From Paratinospora sagittata (taxonomy: Eukaryota > Streptophyta > Magnoliopsida > Ranunculales > Menispermaceae): a stretch of DNA of 64,000 bases. The stretch is taken from positions 5,390,001 through 5,454,000 of the forward strand of contig CM069613.1 of assembly GCA_035771175.1 (NCBI GenBank), given 5' to 3'. Position numbers and translations under genes: made by a program. Under the pieces are notes generated by a model. That model was given only the letters and a program-made list of their open reading frames with translations. It was not told the origin of the DNA and searched no databases. This document shows, one piece after another, positions 23,701 to 38,400 of this stretch (positions are counted from its first letter, which is position 1; each line of letters opens with the position of its first letter).

Positions 23701-26700
23701 AATCATTTTTTCTTTTCCTTTTTTGGGAATTTAGGGGAGGGGGGAAGATAAAAACTAACAAACACTGAAATCCCAATAATACCAAAACGTATTTCTTTAA
23801 GAAAATGGAAGATTAAGAAAATTAGGCAGCAACTTTCAGATAAGTCAAAAATGTAATGGGAGAACCAGCTATTACAAGGAGACAATATACCTTCTTGTAT
23901 CTTGGAAGCAATGAAAGAAACTGTGCAAACTGCTGATGAGGGTTCCAATGTTGGGTAGTAGAATACCTTTTATTGCAAGGTTTTCCTTGTTACCCAATTC
24001 ATTATCAAGATTCAGTAGATTTTCTATAAAGCTAATAACAGAGATTGCAATAGCATTAGAAGCTGTCTTCATTGTCAAAATTGAAAATATAGATGGGACA
24101 AGATTTTGCTCCCTGTCCAAGAGTGAGACAAGCTCGTGGCTTCTACTCATTGCAAGAAAGCAAGAAAACAGTGAACTTGGTCTCTCACTACTAGAACCCT
24201 CTTGCTTGAAACCATCAATAAGAGATTTAACTGCTTTAAAGAATATGTCCCACAAAGCAAGACCAAAATCATGATCATCAAACTTGTTCAGAACCAAAGA
24301 CATGATCTTCAAGCATAAAGATCTCTGATCCTTGAACTGCTTTATAGCTGTACTTGTCTGCATGAAGCAAAATTGTATAAGTGTATTTAATAACTACTAT
24401 TTAAAAAAAAAAAAAGAAGAAAAGACAACATTATGTGGTCTGAAAATAGTAAAGCTTCTAACATATTGATGGAGATTTCATATATAATCCATTTCTAAAG
24501 AAAAAAGGATCGGATGTTCCCACCAGTCAAATTATCTAGGTGGCTTTTGGTAAGACAAATTATCTAAGTGGTAAACACTATTAAAAGTGTGAGAGAGGAA
24601 ATTGTACAATAAGAATAAGCTTATGCTCAATAAGCTTATGCTCTGATATAGTTAGCTATATCATATAATTGGGCAATAGGACAACTTGTAGCAACCTATC
24701 AGTCTTAAGAACATAAAACCATTGACGAAGCAATCAAACAGAACAAGTTAGAATAATTGAATCTCACCATTGGAATTGCATTGGAACTCTCATGTACAGT
24801 CGGATCTCCACTAGGCATATTTTCAACTTCAGAACATTCCCTCTCTTGACTGCTCTGAAGGGCCATTGTGCAGCTTTCCAATATCCGGACAACGATACCC
24901 ATTAATGGACTTAGGAAAGGTCTAAGATGCAGTTCATCGAAAGATTTGATAATATCTTCAGTTACATGCAAGAAACCATATCTCTTCTTCCAAGAAATGT
25001 CCATTATTGTATCAACAGCAAAATAATCCATTGAACTGGAAGCTCGATATTCTTCTGTAGAACCGTCACTTAAGGGCCTTAGCAAATTGCTGGAAACTCT
25101 ATTTCCATTAGATATGGGCCACAAATGCATTATTAATAAGTCAAAAAATAAAGGAAGCTCATTGACACCAAGTTGAGCCAAGAAACAAAGTACTGCTCTT
25201 CGGTGATGTATGCTTGCATGCTGACAAACATGAATAAGTTAAATTTAACAGTCCACAAAAAAGACACAAATGACATTAAGCTGTGGAATTCCATTTATCT
25301 AATATCTAAACTGAAGAAAGCACAATCAACAAACAAATATTACCTTCCGTGAAGAAAGGGTCTTTAATTTTCTGACTTTCGGTATTAGAACACGGATAAC
25401 TAGAGGTATTAGAAACTCCCTATGTTGTTCTTGAATATGATTAGACTCTTTTGACACTGTCCATGTTGCAAGTTCTTCACGCAAATTTCTTGAAGTGATC
25501 AAATTCTTCAAATGCGGTCCATACGGGAGCAAGAAATCATCTTTCCAGATTAATAGGCAGTCAAGAACTTTCATCTGTATGTCTGCACCATTGTCATCAA
25601 GAAGCCTGGAAAAGCCAACAGATAGGGCTCAGCAGTTAGTACTGGCGCAACTCAACAGTTAATACTGAAGCAACTCAACAGTTAATACTGGAGTAACAGT
25701 CAGTAAATTTTTCCAATTTTCAACTGGAAGCCATAGATGCCGCAAAGAAGCTTAAAAGAGTTACTATATGAGGAACAGCCAGAAGTTATTATTTATTTAT
25801 TTTTTGGATAAGAAACTGAGTAACTAAATTCATTAAAAAAGTTGTAATGATGGACAGCCAGAAATAATTGCTAACCTGTTTATCAAAACATCCTTTAGAA
25901 CTTGGCTTTGATATAATGACTTTGGGTTCCTCATCTGTTTGATTAAATTTAACCATTCACTAAGAACCCCCCTCCATTCTTTCCCCTTACAAGAATGTGA
26001 ATTAAAGGATTCCACACTGCATGTCAAATGATAAGCGACAAATACAAGTACATAAGTACAAGTGTAAATACATAAATACATGCCAACACACACACACACA
26101 GGAGAACTTACTACCTCACAAAATTATCACTGTAGCCCATAAACTTCAAGAACAAAGGCACAAGACGCCGAGACCGAGATTCTGCAATGTTTTGAACTTT
26201 TTGAAGCAACTGCAGCAATAAGGATAATACAGTTGTGCCTGGCGTACTATCATTGTTGGGAGTGACAAATTCATTGAAGCACTCAACCAGATCTGGAACC
26301 AAATTCATGGTAAAACAGAACCTTAGCTGTGCATTATCAATATGGCTGGTTCAAGAAGTGCAAATGAACTTAATTCTTGAACATATGAGATACCAATACC
26401 ATTCTCTTTTTTTCTCCATTTTAAAGGAGGATATTAAGGCTCTTTTTTGGAAATATGCATCGAATTGAAATTGAAACATCAAATGCAAAATCTTCATTAT
26501 TTGAAAAATCAAAATTCCAAAATCAGAAAATTTCATGTTTGGCTGAAGAATAATATATATACCTAATTAAATTGAATTCAGTTGTATGGATGCACAAAAG
26601 AGTCCAAATTTCTCTCTGTGGATTAAGATAGATCAAATTACCAATGCATCTATAGTGATGCAGATTGTACAAGTTGGGCACTGGTCAAATAAAGGAATCT

Positions 26701-29700
26701 CTAGTATATATGGAAACTCAAATCAAAAGCTCTCTTGAACTCACCAAATTACTGATTAAAACTATAAATTAAATGATAGAATAAGTAAAATTGGTCAGAT
26801 AAAATATATCCTACTTGACAAAAGCATCTAATGAGAGAGACCAATAGTTAGAAGATCTAACTAAATTGAATCATAAGCGGACCTTAAGGACAGCTTCCCT
26901 ATTTGCAAATAGATGCCTTTCAAAGAATCAAAACCTAGTCAATTGATAACCTACTGCAATATTGATGACGGGAAATACCCCTCATCCCCATGTTCATAAA
27001 CATGCCAATTTCAATCCCAAGCAGAACATCCTATAAATCAATAAGAAAGAAATTGAACAAACAACGCCCCGGAAATAACCCTCCTAAATGCATGAAACAA
27101 GTAGAGCAAAGTAAATCAAATTAATGGACCACCATCCAAAAGTTACAAAAATGGAGGAATACATGAAGTACAGGAAGTACAGGAAAAGAATATAAAGAAT
27201 GAGGAAACTTCATAAACTATCAAATGAGTCGCTCTTACCACTTGATTTGTTGGATAATTCATTCACTGTCCCAAATTGATTGCTGGAAGTGAGAAATTCA
27301 AATTGACACTGCTCAAGATAATCAGCATATTTGTCCCACAAAAGTCCAGCATATTTATCAATGAGAACTGCGAGACACTCTTGTGCAGGAATCCACAAAT
27401 GGCCAAACCTCTTGTGAAAAATGCCAATAAGCCCATTCAAAAGAAGAGGTGCATAAACTTCAGAAATCCTTGAAGCAGAGAGGCCCATCTGTATTTTGGA
27501 GATTAGTACAACTACTTTCCTGCTTGTAGAAACCGACAGAGGAGTGGTCTCTATTGAAAGGAGGAGCTCAATGACCTGGGTTTTTTGCAGACATTACAAA
27601 AGTCAACCATAAATGACAAGAATAGGAGAATCCAGATATTGAAAGTACATACTTTATAGTGATAGCTATCCACATCGCATGGCTGACAAGAATCTTCATT
27701 TTTTTTAGAAGAGCATGGCTGACAAGAATCTGTTTTCAATTTCTTTTCAGCAGGCTGCTCATTTGTGAACCACCATCCATTTAAAGATTCATAATGACTC
27801 AATATCCTTAAAGTTGAAAGGCGAATATCGCTGTCTGGAAGGCGCAAATTCTCAGCAAATACAGACATAGCCTTGCTGGCTTTCTCTGCCTTAAGCTCGT
27901 GATGAAATGGTTTAAAGGCAGCATCTGATTGGCAGAGGGACCTAACATACAACATCATAGGACGAAATAAGACTAAAATATCATCATAATTCTTTGAACA
28001 TGATTAAAACTTTTCAACAATATATGAAAAAGAAAATATACATATTTTTTAATAAATTAGGGCAGGAAAAAAAACTATCTAGGATTTATATCAGCTTTGG
28101 AGATGAAGATTCCTTACCCATTCACGGAATCCAAAAATTCAGCTACAGCTAACAAGACTTGTGGGGATAACCTATGTTTTTGTGCAAGATCCAGGAATGT
28201 TTTTGTTTCTGCAGGTCCAGACTTTAAATTGGAAAGCACCTTATGATAGGAAGCTAGTGCTGCTCCAAGTAGACTTTGCCAAGTGTATCTTGGAACACCT
28301 GCAACTTTATCTAAATGAACTTGAAATTAGTTGCATATCAAATTTACAGAGAAAGTCTACAGCAAATTTAAGCCATTCAACTAAGCCAAGAAGTCATACT
28401 CTTTAAAAACAACTTCCATAAACATCAGCCAAAATCCAGAAAAAATTATCAGACCAATTGCTTCATAATCAATCCTTGTTCATTTTTAATGCAATACATG
28501 TCCTCTTAAGTGCCCAGAAAGATACCAGCACTACATGAAATCAAAATGGAGATCTTTTTGGAAAGTGCAAACATCTTTCAAGAATGATGAATTCTTGCAC
28601 AACAAAATGTCAAGCCTTCAGTGATCAACCACCACAAAATACATTTAGTGCCACGGTTTCAAATTCCAAACCCAAATGTATAAGGGTTGCATCAAGTTGA
28701 CAGCAAGCGCATGATAAGGTCTAATTCAAACCATGAATGTTAAATAAATTGGAATTGTTCCAAACTTCTCAGATGTCTCCTGTAAGCAATTTACCACAGA
28801 GCCACTTGTTCATGGAGACAAGTGGGCAAGGGTCAGCTAGAGCAAGATCCCACATCATGGTCCAGGTGTGTTGATAAGTATACAAGTTTCCTACATCATG
28901 GACAGGTGTAGTAAAAGAAGCTAGTCCAAAATAATAGAATTTATCTAATAAGTTAGAACGCAGTTAAAAAATAAAAATAAAAACAATAAAGAGAAGTGAT
29001 GTTGGACTAGCTGTCTTCAAAAGACTATTTAGAACAAAAAGTAAGTATAGGCCATTGAAGGATATGGACTTTCATACATGAGTTATGATAATAATACAAC
29101 TGCTGTAAGAATAGTAGTTGATAAGAATCTCAACGATGAAGTTATCCATGTTAAGAGAATAGGAGAAAGACTAACAACTTTAAAAACATGGACAGGATAA
29201 ATTAAGAAGTAACTGATTATAAATATAAAGTGAAGACCTAAATAGAAGCATGTCCAAATGGCTATATGAGACACGCTAGTAGAAGACTAAAAAAAAAAGA
29301 AAAAAGGATTCTCAATGAGTTCATATTTTGAAGGAAAAAACGGGGCAGCAGAAGAGATTTTTAAAAGTTGCACAGGAATGCAATTTTGCAATTGTGAATG
29401 CAAATTTAAGGGAGGGAAAACATTTAGTGAGTCTTAAAATTGGACTAACAGCAGATAAGAGTTTGTTTATTAAGTGGATTAAAACTGTAAACCTACCCCA
29501 GGAGAAATTAGCAACCTTATGTATAAACAAATAAATAAAATGAAATGGGACTAAGAAGAAGAAGCAAATACCAAGTGGAATGTAATGGTTATCTGCATTA
29601 AATAGCAGCAAAAGAGGCTTAAGTCAATCTAGACAGAAAGTGCGGCCATCTAAGAAGACTTGGTTATAAAATTAAGAAATTCACGCATACGTTAGAGTTA

Positions 29701-32700
29701 AAAAGATACACTATAAGGTTCAGCAAGAAAAGCCAGGAATATGCAGCACTTAGAAAAGTACAAAAATACTTTAAAATAATAATAAATAGCCAATTCCAAA
29801 AATAAGACATACAATAACATAGATTATCATAGGCAGATGTTAAAGATGGTGATCTGCATACACAAAAATATTAGATGGGGGTAGAAGTAGAAGAAAAGTA
29901 TGAAATAGATTGCATCCCCAATCAAGAGTAAATATTGAAGACTCCTAACGAACAACGATGAGATTAATGAAAAATGTAGGAGCCCTTCTCATAATATACT
30001 GAATGAGGAACATAAGAGAGAACAGTAGGTTGGGCAAGATCACTAGCTATGATAAAATTGGAAACCATAGGTATATCATATACTCAAGGAATAGATTAAG
30101 ATTGAAGATATCGAAGGTTTAAGAACCAATAATACCCCAACAAAGGTTAGGAAATTCATAGGAAATGTCGTCTTATCATAGTTGAATGGATTTTTTTTTC
30201 ACAAAATAATTAGAAGTTAGAACTATAAAGATGCCAAATGACTACAGGAAAAGCATCATAGAACCACCTACACGAATAAGGGGGATCTTCATAGTTGAAT
30301 GCATATTGTGATATCAAACTTATGAGCTATGCAAGAAAAACTTGAGATAGAATGATTCAATATAGACAACAAAATATCTTTGAGTGATCATGCAATACTT
30401 TTTTCTTCTCATTTATAATATTAAGGGTATTTCAATAATTCAATAGATCATTACACATAATTCAACTAGAATAAAATTCAAAATTCATTATAAAAAGGAA
30501 AAAATTTAAAGAATTTTGAATTGAGAGAGTCAACGAATAAGCAGTATGTTAATTTTTTGGTCTACTTTAGTTTCTTCATTTTTCCTTCTATCGATAAATT
30601 CAATCAAAATATGATTATCTCCAAGAATGAAATGTTCGTATGAAGAGGAGCAGCACACCAGGTGCTTAACATGGTAACCACGTACCATCAAGATTGAAGG
30701 GAATATAGAGAAGAATCACAATCAACCATGGTTTAAAAATTCACCGAATTTTGGCGAAATTTTTTGGTTTTTTAACCATCAAAGTGCAAAGTGGATGTAA
30801 AATAAAAAATACAAAAATTCGCCGAAATAATTCGATAAACTTCAACGAAATTCGACAATTTTGACAAAAGTTTAGTTTTTCAATCAAAAAATACAAAAAT
30901 TCGACAAAAAAATCAATGAAAGTCGATAAAATTCGATGAAATTGGACAAAGAAGTAAAAAAATGTTACTTCAATAAAAAATAAAAAGACATCAATAACTA
31001 TGTATTATTTTCAACTTCATCAACCAACATAGCAGTATAAATTTTAAAAAATAATTTAACAATCTAACAAATTAAGTAGTTTATGGGATATGCTTTACCA
31101 AAAAAAGAAGAAAAGAAGCAAAATAAATAAAGTTGAAATAAGATAAAAACTTAAAAATAAATTAAAAGATTTCCTAAAGTCATCATTTTTTAGTTAACTC
31201 TTATAAAACAAGATTAATAAACAACACATTTAAATAACAAACTAATAAATTAAGTATGATTGAATTCAAACTAGTAAAGTATATGGTCGAGAAGCAAGCC
31301 ACCACAAAATTAAATATCAAAATAAAAAAAAAAACAAATTAAGACCAAAAGCCGTCATTCAAATTCATCAACTCACTTAACAAGATTGATTTTGTTAGGT
31401 CGCTTATTAGTATTTTTATGTATTAAAAGTGTCTATTTATATTAGTTTTTAGCTTATACTACAATAAATTTAGATATTTAAGCATATATGCGAAAATTCT
31501 CTAAACTTCTCTAATTTAGCGAATTTGTACAAAAATTCTCCATGTCGAATTAGACTTCTCCGAATTAATTCTGATTTTTGAAGGTCGAAGTTTAGGGCGA
31601 AATTGAAGTTTCCAACCTTGCGATCAACCAAGGCACAACATATAATAAAATAGCAGAAATGAAGATGATGATATGGACCAACTATAAACAAGAAAGAACA
31701 AGAGAAAAACAAAATCATGAAGTCTAGGAGCAGCACCAATCCTGGATAATATAAAACAAAGTCAATTAATGTGATGCGTGTGACCATGTAAAATGAAAAT
31801 CAAGGACCACCTATGAGAAGTAAGAAGGTGTCAGTTGAAGATAAGAGGAAGAGCAAGACTAAAGTGAAAATTGACCAAAGATGCATTCAACAGTCAGGAT
31901 ATGGATCCCCTTAATCTAGCAAAAATATGGCCTCGATAGAGTCAAATGTATGAACAAGAATTAATAACCAAGTCATTGCAAATTTGCAATATGGCTTCAT
32001 GTTGTTGATGTTGTTTATATTGCAGTTTCTTACATATAGACTATCATCAAAGAAGCTGGACTTTTTCCACGAATATTTCTATTGAGATAAGACCAGTTTA
32101 TAGCAGGCAAGATTGCATAAGTAGCCTTGATGGGTGATGAAACGCAGGAAATCAATTGATAGGGTTTGCTGATGAAATCTGATAGAACCATCGGATAGAA
32201 GAAATGCATAGCATGAGCAACAAAGGATAAAAGGACTTGAAGAGGTTATTAGAGCATATTCAAAGACAAATAAAATATGGATTCAGTCAACCTCAATGGA
32301 AGAACAGGATTAGTCAAACAAGCTCCATATATTAGTATGAAGCTTCAATGATGATCAGTAACGTATAATCTTAGTGTAAATCATTATAGCCGAAACAGAA
32401 CTAGAAATTTAGAAGAGAAGCATGCCCAAACACATATTGGCTACAACCTCCTGATGTTATAAACAATTTCATAAAGAGTCTAGTTTACAGATGTATGTCC
32501 TTGTTGCTTTCTTACTTAACATCATTCTTATAAACGTCAATGTATCTATCATGAAACTTCCAGTTGGTTCAGAACAAAGGTATCTCTTTTAATATTGTAC
32601 TGATCTTCTCCAAAATACAGGCCAAGTGCTGCATACTACAGATTATTTTGGAAGCATAACTCTTTGCAATTCATTACGAATAAAGGAGGAAAAAAACCTA

Positions 32701-35387
32701 AAATCTTACCAGTCTTAATTTCCAGAAAATGATCAAGTGCATGTACCAAATTCAAAATCAAGGATGCATTCGCTTGGACAGAAAAAACAAAGGGGTAGCA
32801 GCTGAGAAGTCCCCAGAGGACAGCCAACCAGGATTCATTAAAGTGCATACTTGATGAATCCCAATGCGAGATGTCATTTATAGCCGTGTCAATATACTCC
32901 TGCAAAAAACTGCGAATCCTTGAGATCTTATCTTCAGAGTCCCCATCAAGAGACCTAGAAGATTGGTTTATCACTTGCAATTTCTCCATAAATGTCATTA
33001 TCAAATAAATAACTTCCTCTACTGAAGGTGAAGCTCCAACAAATTGATTTAGCACACTGAGAAATCAAATTTAAAAGATCAGCATAGAGAACAAGATAAG
33101 GAACAAGAGGAATGTCTCATGAAGAGCAAGAATGTTAACAGCACTGTTTGCACCTTAATATATGGTCTTGGAAAGCATCTGATACACAAGGGTCCCTTAG
33201 AAGAAGTTCCTTAATAAAAGAAAGCAAACTGCAATTCCCAGTCAAAAGAATCAGCTATAGCCAAAATACATATATATATATTGAAAGCTGTTGGATATGA
33301 TATAAAGCAGAATAGCTTTTAGAAAGGGCTTACCTTTGGTTTCTCTGCTCAAAGATGGGAGCCTCAAACACAGGAGCCCAGTGTGATGAAATGCTTGTGA
33401 TGGCTGATGCATTAGTAGAATTAAGAAGCCCATCAAGAATGCAGAGCATCACATGCAGAACCTTATTGACAACTTCATGAAGATGATTATCTGAGTCCAT
33501 GGAATCACTATGGGTGATAAATTTCTGTACGAGCAAATTCACAAGCTCAAGCATTGGTTGGTAATCTGTAGAAAAAACCCAATGGGAGAAAAAAAAAAAT
33601 TTAAGAAAAAAACCTTGAAAACTTAGGCAAGAAATGCAACTCCTTTGATACACTGGAACAGAACCAGCAAGTAAAATGAATGTCGTTGCCCACCTGAAAC
33701 TTTTCCCCCATTAGTGAACTCAATGGTTGATATAAGAAGAGATAATAGGCGATTCAGATGCAATAAGCTCCCATCACCTACTGCAGATATTTCATCAAAT
33801 AGACACTCCCAAATTAAACTTAACTCCTTAGGATGGAGTTCCTCACATAATCTTTGAAAGGTAGCTGTTACCACTTCAACAGCAGTGCCTGGTCCTGCAA
33901 AGGAGCCATAAATCAGGGCCATCATAGCAACAAAGGCAGCCTTTTACAAGACCACAGGAAACTGTCAAAGTAAATTGATCCTGGAGCACACAAAGGTGCA
34001 ACATGAAGTTGCAGACATTTGAACATAACCCTAGAAGTAAACTATAATGATGGCATACCCTTGATAACAATCTATGAAGCTACACTGCTACAGATATTTG
34101 GGCATAACCTTAGTAACAAACAATTTACAACATGACAATAAGCACATGAACCTCAAACAAAATGACAATTTAACCTGGCTTCTCCTTAAAACCCAAAAGA
34201 GAATTTCCTCAATCATTTGCAAAGCACTAAATTCAACCATCAGATAAACTCTGTGGGATTAATGGGGAGTGGGGTCCCCAGTATCCATGATCTCAAAAAA
34301 AAAAAATGTCGACTTTGCCCTTGATAGAGAGAAGTGCAGAAAGCGAATTCATGTAGCCTACCCCGTGTAGTCGAGTAAAGGCTTAGTTGAGTTGAGTTGA
34401 ATTCAGTTCAGTTCATTACATCAAACATGATTCTTTAAATTGTTTTACATTGATATGCCACTTGACTTGTTTTTTTGGTATGTCTTTATGGATTTTGATT
34501 CGTGGATACAAAACTGAAGATTGAAAAATATAGTTAATAACATAAGATTTGACTTTTATATGTTATAGAATATGTATAGAATTATATAAACACTGCACAT
34601 AGGACTCATTAATTATTTACTTAGGGGTAATAAATAAATATTATTTGCAATGCCTAGGCATCACCTTGACACCTTAACAACACTAGATAATATAACCAAA
34701 CAAAAAAAATGAAATGGACACATTAGCACAGAAGCAAAACAAAGAGAAATATATGCTAATTACAATTAAAGTGTCATAAGGAAAATGGAGATTACCTTGG
34801 GTGGACATATCACCTACATCGATGATGGAACTGTCCATCAATAAGCGCAGAACTAGATTAGCTCTTGAATGAAACTTGGAAGAAGTTCCTCTCATAACAT
34901 GCAATAGCAAAGCACTAACTGCAGATTCTTTCAAGTGAGACGGTTTCTTCACAGCTTCGAATATGACTTTCTTAGTACCTACAACATCCATACTATCAGT
35001 TAAAACCAACATGACACATCAGATGCACTGAACAAGAATAAAACAGTTAAAAGAGACAAAGTTGGTTGGATGATTGGGTCCAAAAGAAGGCACGAAACAC
35101 CAACTCAAGTTTCAGTCACTTCCAGGCCAAGATTCGATTGAAATTTGGTCGTATGGATGGTTTGACCCCATTCCGAAGAATTTGGAATCAACTCCAACTT
35201 GAAATAGAATGACACTTGAAACCATCAAGAATACACAGAGGAAAGAAGAGAGTGTGACCATAGTAAATAATCAGGTAATAACCATCATTTTTTTTCATTC
35301 AAAGATATCCAGGTCTGTTAAGTACCCGACTAATCCCTTGAGATGCATGTCAACCTCCCTATCTTCACAATGGAAACTCAATTGGGG

Positions 35388-35421
<34 letters not shown>

Positions 35422-38400
35422 CCCCCCTTTAACTCAAGACTTCTACTTCCCAAGGGGATTCCTGGCCATCACATCAACCCCAAGTTGGTTGGTTGGTTGA
35501 TGACCATCAATTAAAAATCCTAAATCTTTATTTACTTTTCTGCTCTACAAACATTTGTTTAATTAAAGAAGCGGCTTCTCAATAAATGTCAATCAAGTTC
35601 ATAGATCTTGGAGAAAGTGTAATAATTCAAAATGAACGAGTAAGATAACTGCAGGATGAGGTCGTTGAACACAGTTATCTTTGTGAGTTTAAGTTTCAAT
35701 ATCACAATGGCCACTAGGGAAGATGCCCAACATGCATTGTTCAAAAAACCAAGAACTTGTTGACAAAGGCAAAGTACTTTCTGCAATTGTCCTTTCAAGT
35801 ATCAACCTTCTTGAGAACTTGGAGTGAAAGACGTCATATTTTCCAGGATATTAAAGCAAACTCAACAGTAATGTTCAAAAGTATTAACTTTATAGATGTG
35901 TATTAACATTCTTATGAAGTGTCACAACCAATTCTATGACTAAATATTAGTCACAAATAAATTGAAACAATCAATATTCTCAAAGCAAAATTGGAAAAAG
36001 ATGAAGAATTACTCAATAACCTATTAGCAGCTTGTTCAAGAGTACTTTAAAGTTGAATGTGAAGGTAAGTGGTATATCTCATCTTGGTGATGATCACACA
36101 ATAAAATAAGAGACTAGCACCTAGTCATTGAACGAAAGACGGAGCTTGCATCTCTAGAAAAGCGCAAGATTATCGTTCACAAGAGGACATGACAAATTCA
36201 TGCTTCACATCTATCAAAACAAGATCTTGACGAGTGAAAAAAAAAATGAAAAGCATAATAATGATGATGATAAAAAAAAATAACAGCAATACCTTTTATA
36301 AGTTGCTCAACAGGTCCATTCCTCAGCAAAAATGAAATAGACTCTGCCATGAATTCTTGGATATAATCCTTTGGATAATATCTCAACCGAAGTGTGATCC
36401 TTCAAGAGAGACATTTCAGATATTTTAGTGGAAAAATCAATGAAAGATTAAAATTTTCTGACAAAATTGATTTACCAGTATAATACATTAATAGTTTCAA
36501 TAAATACATTGTAAATTTAATAATGATATCCATCCATGATACCCATGTGTGGATTGGTTTAAATTTTCGGCCTACCAATCTAAAGCATGTGCTTATAATG
36601 CAAAGAGACATACAGCCACAACAAATAATCTGGACCAAGAATTAGTATGTTCAGCACTCAGCGCAGCAGCAGTATTCATCTCAATCAAATGACTCTCAGA
36701 CAACTACAATTGAGTTATAATAAGAGAGACGACCACAACAATTACCCTAAACAAAGTTTGCAGCACCTTAGGGCCATGAAAAATCCTACCCATCCTTTGA
36801 AATCATGGTTCAAGGGCATACCAACCAAGATGATGCAAGAAAAATCTTAATGATTCAATCTGACTTTTCCCCAAGAAGATATCTCCACTGAGATTTGCCA
36901 GAAACAAAGTAAAATCTGGATCATATACTACTCTTTTCTCATTCTCCTAGCCTTGAAAAGTCTGTTCCAAAGGGTCATTTTCCAACTTGTATAAATGAAC
37001 AAAGAAGAAATAATTCTCGTCCCACATTTCTAAACATTTGAGGAGCTGTTCTCTAAAAGGGAATCAAAACATCACCATTTCAACTGATGCAGTTTGCTTC
37101 TGAAACTCGTCCGTTGATTTGATTATGCTTTTAACTTTCTCCATTTCATAGCTTGTTGACTTTTTAGGTCTCCTAGACTCATATCTGCCCATTTCTCAAT
37201 AAGTTCACAAAGGCTGTATTTAGAAAAAGGACTTCTGTTTATTATCACTATTATGAGCAAATACATTAACACTATATCTCCAATTTTATCAGTTAAAAGG
37301 ATATCACACACTAACATAAATACATAAGTAATCCTCCAAGAAATAACAAAACAATTGCTATGGCTTCTATAGATAACAAATACTCTGAACACATGAATTG
37401 CCTCCTTAGCAACTTTTCTTTGGGACCTAAGCACAGATCTAAGTAAAAATATTGGATTATAAATTTACAATTTAGAACAAGTTCAGTTATTGAAGTGCTG
37501 CAACTGGAATAAACATCCACCTTGCTTATAGTTGCAGGATTCAAATAATCAGAACAAAAATGCACCTTAAAGCACACCAAAACGGGGGACAATTAAAATT
37601 AGCCTTGTGCTTAATCCCTAACAGAGAAGGACAACAGAGACAGCTACAAGAATCTGATCCAGCAGCAATCTACTAGGACCTCTCTGCAGCATGTCAATAT
37701 GAGTGGGAGATGGAAATCGATCATGTCTAGCAAGTCGAAATGAGAAAAGTGACTCCCTCAGCTATTCCAACTGCTAAGGAAACAGGATTATAAGCTTGTG
37801 AGGCATAATTAAAATATTTTGTCTAGGTAATGCAAACCATAAGCCTTGAGATGGTAGAGAGTAAGCCTCACATTTAACAAAGTACATAAAAGGAACCCAT
37901 CAGCATACTTATCAGTCTTATCCCCCTATTGGTGTGTCCTTTGCAAGCAAAGCATTGAGTCAGTCGATTATATGTTCATTCAATGCCCCTTCTCTACCTG
38001 TCTACCAACATTTGGAATATGCTAACAGGAGACTTCGGGTCCTTAGAGTGACTCCATCAAGTCAAGGAAATCTTTTCAAACCAAAACTCTATTAATGTTA
38101 CAGTAAGAGCAAGGCAAATGTGGAGGATCGTAAAAATGAGTGTGATCTGGTCCTTGTGGATAGAAAGGAACAGCAGATTTTTATGGATAGCTTTTTGGAT
38201 GCCCCTAGTCTTTGGGAGGTCACATGAGTCTGCATATCCTCATGGATAGCTGTGTGCAAAGTGCGTCTGATTCAAGGCTACTCGTTAGAGTGGCTAAGAG
38301 GATGGGTGAACAAGTTGCAACTCTTTTTTAATATTGTCTTTTGCTGGTGAAGACTTCTAATCATCTTTCTCCCTTTGTAGTTTATTACTTTGATAAAAGT

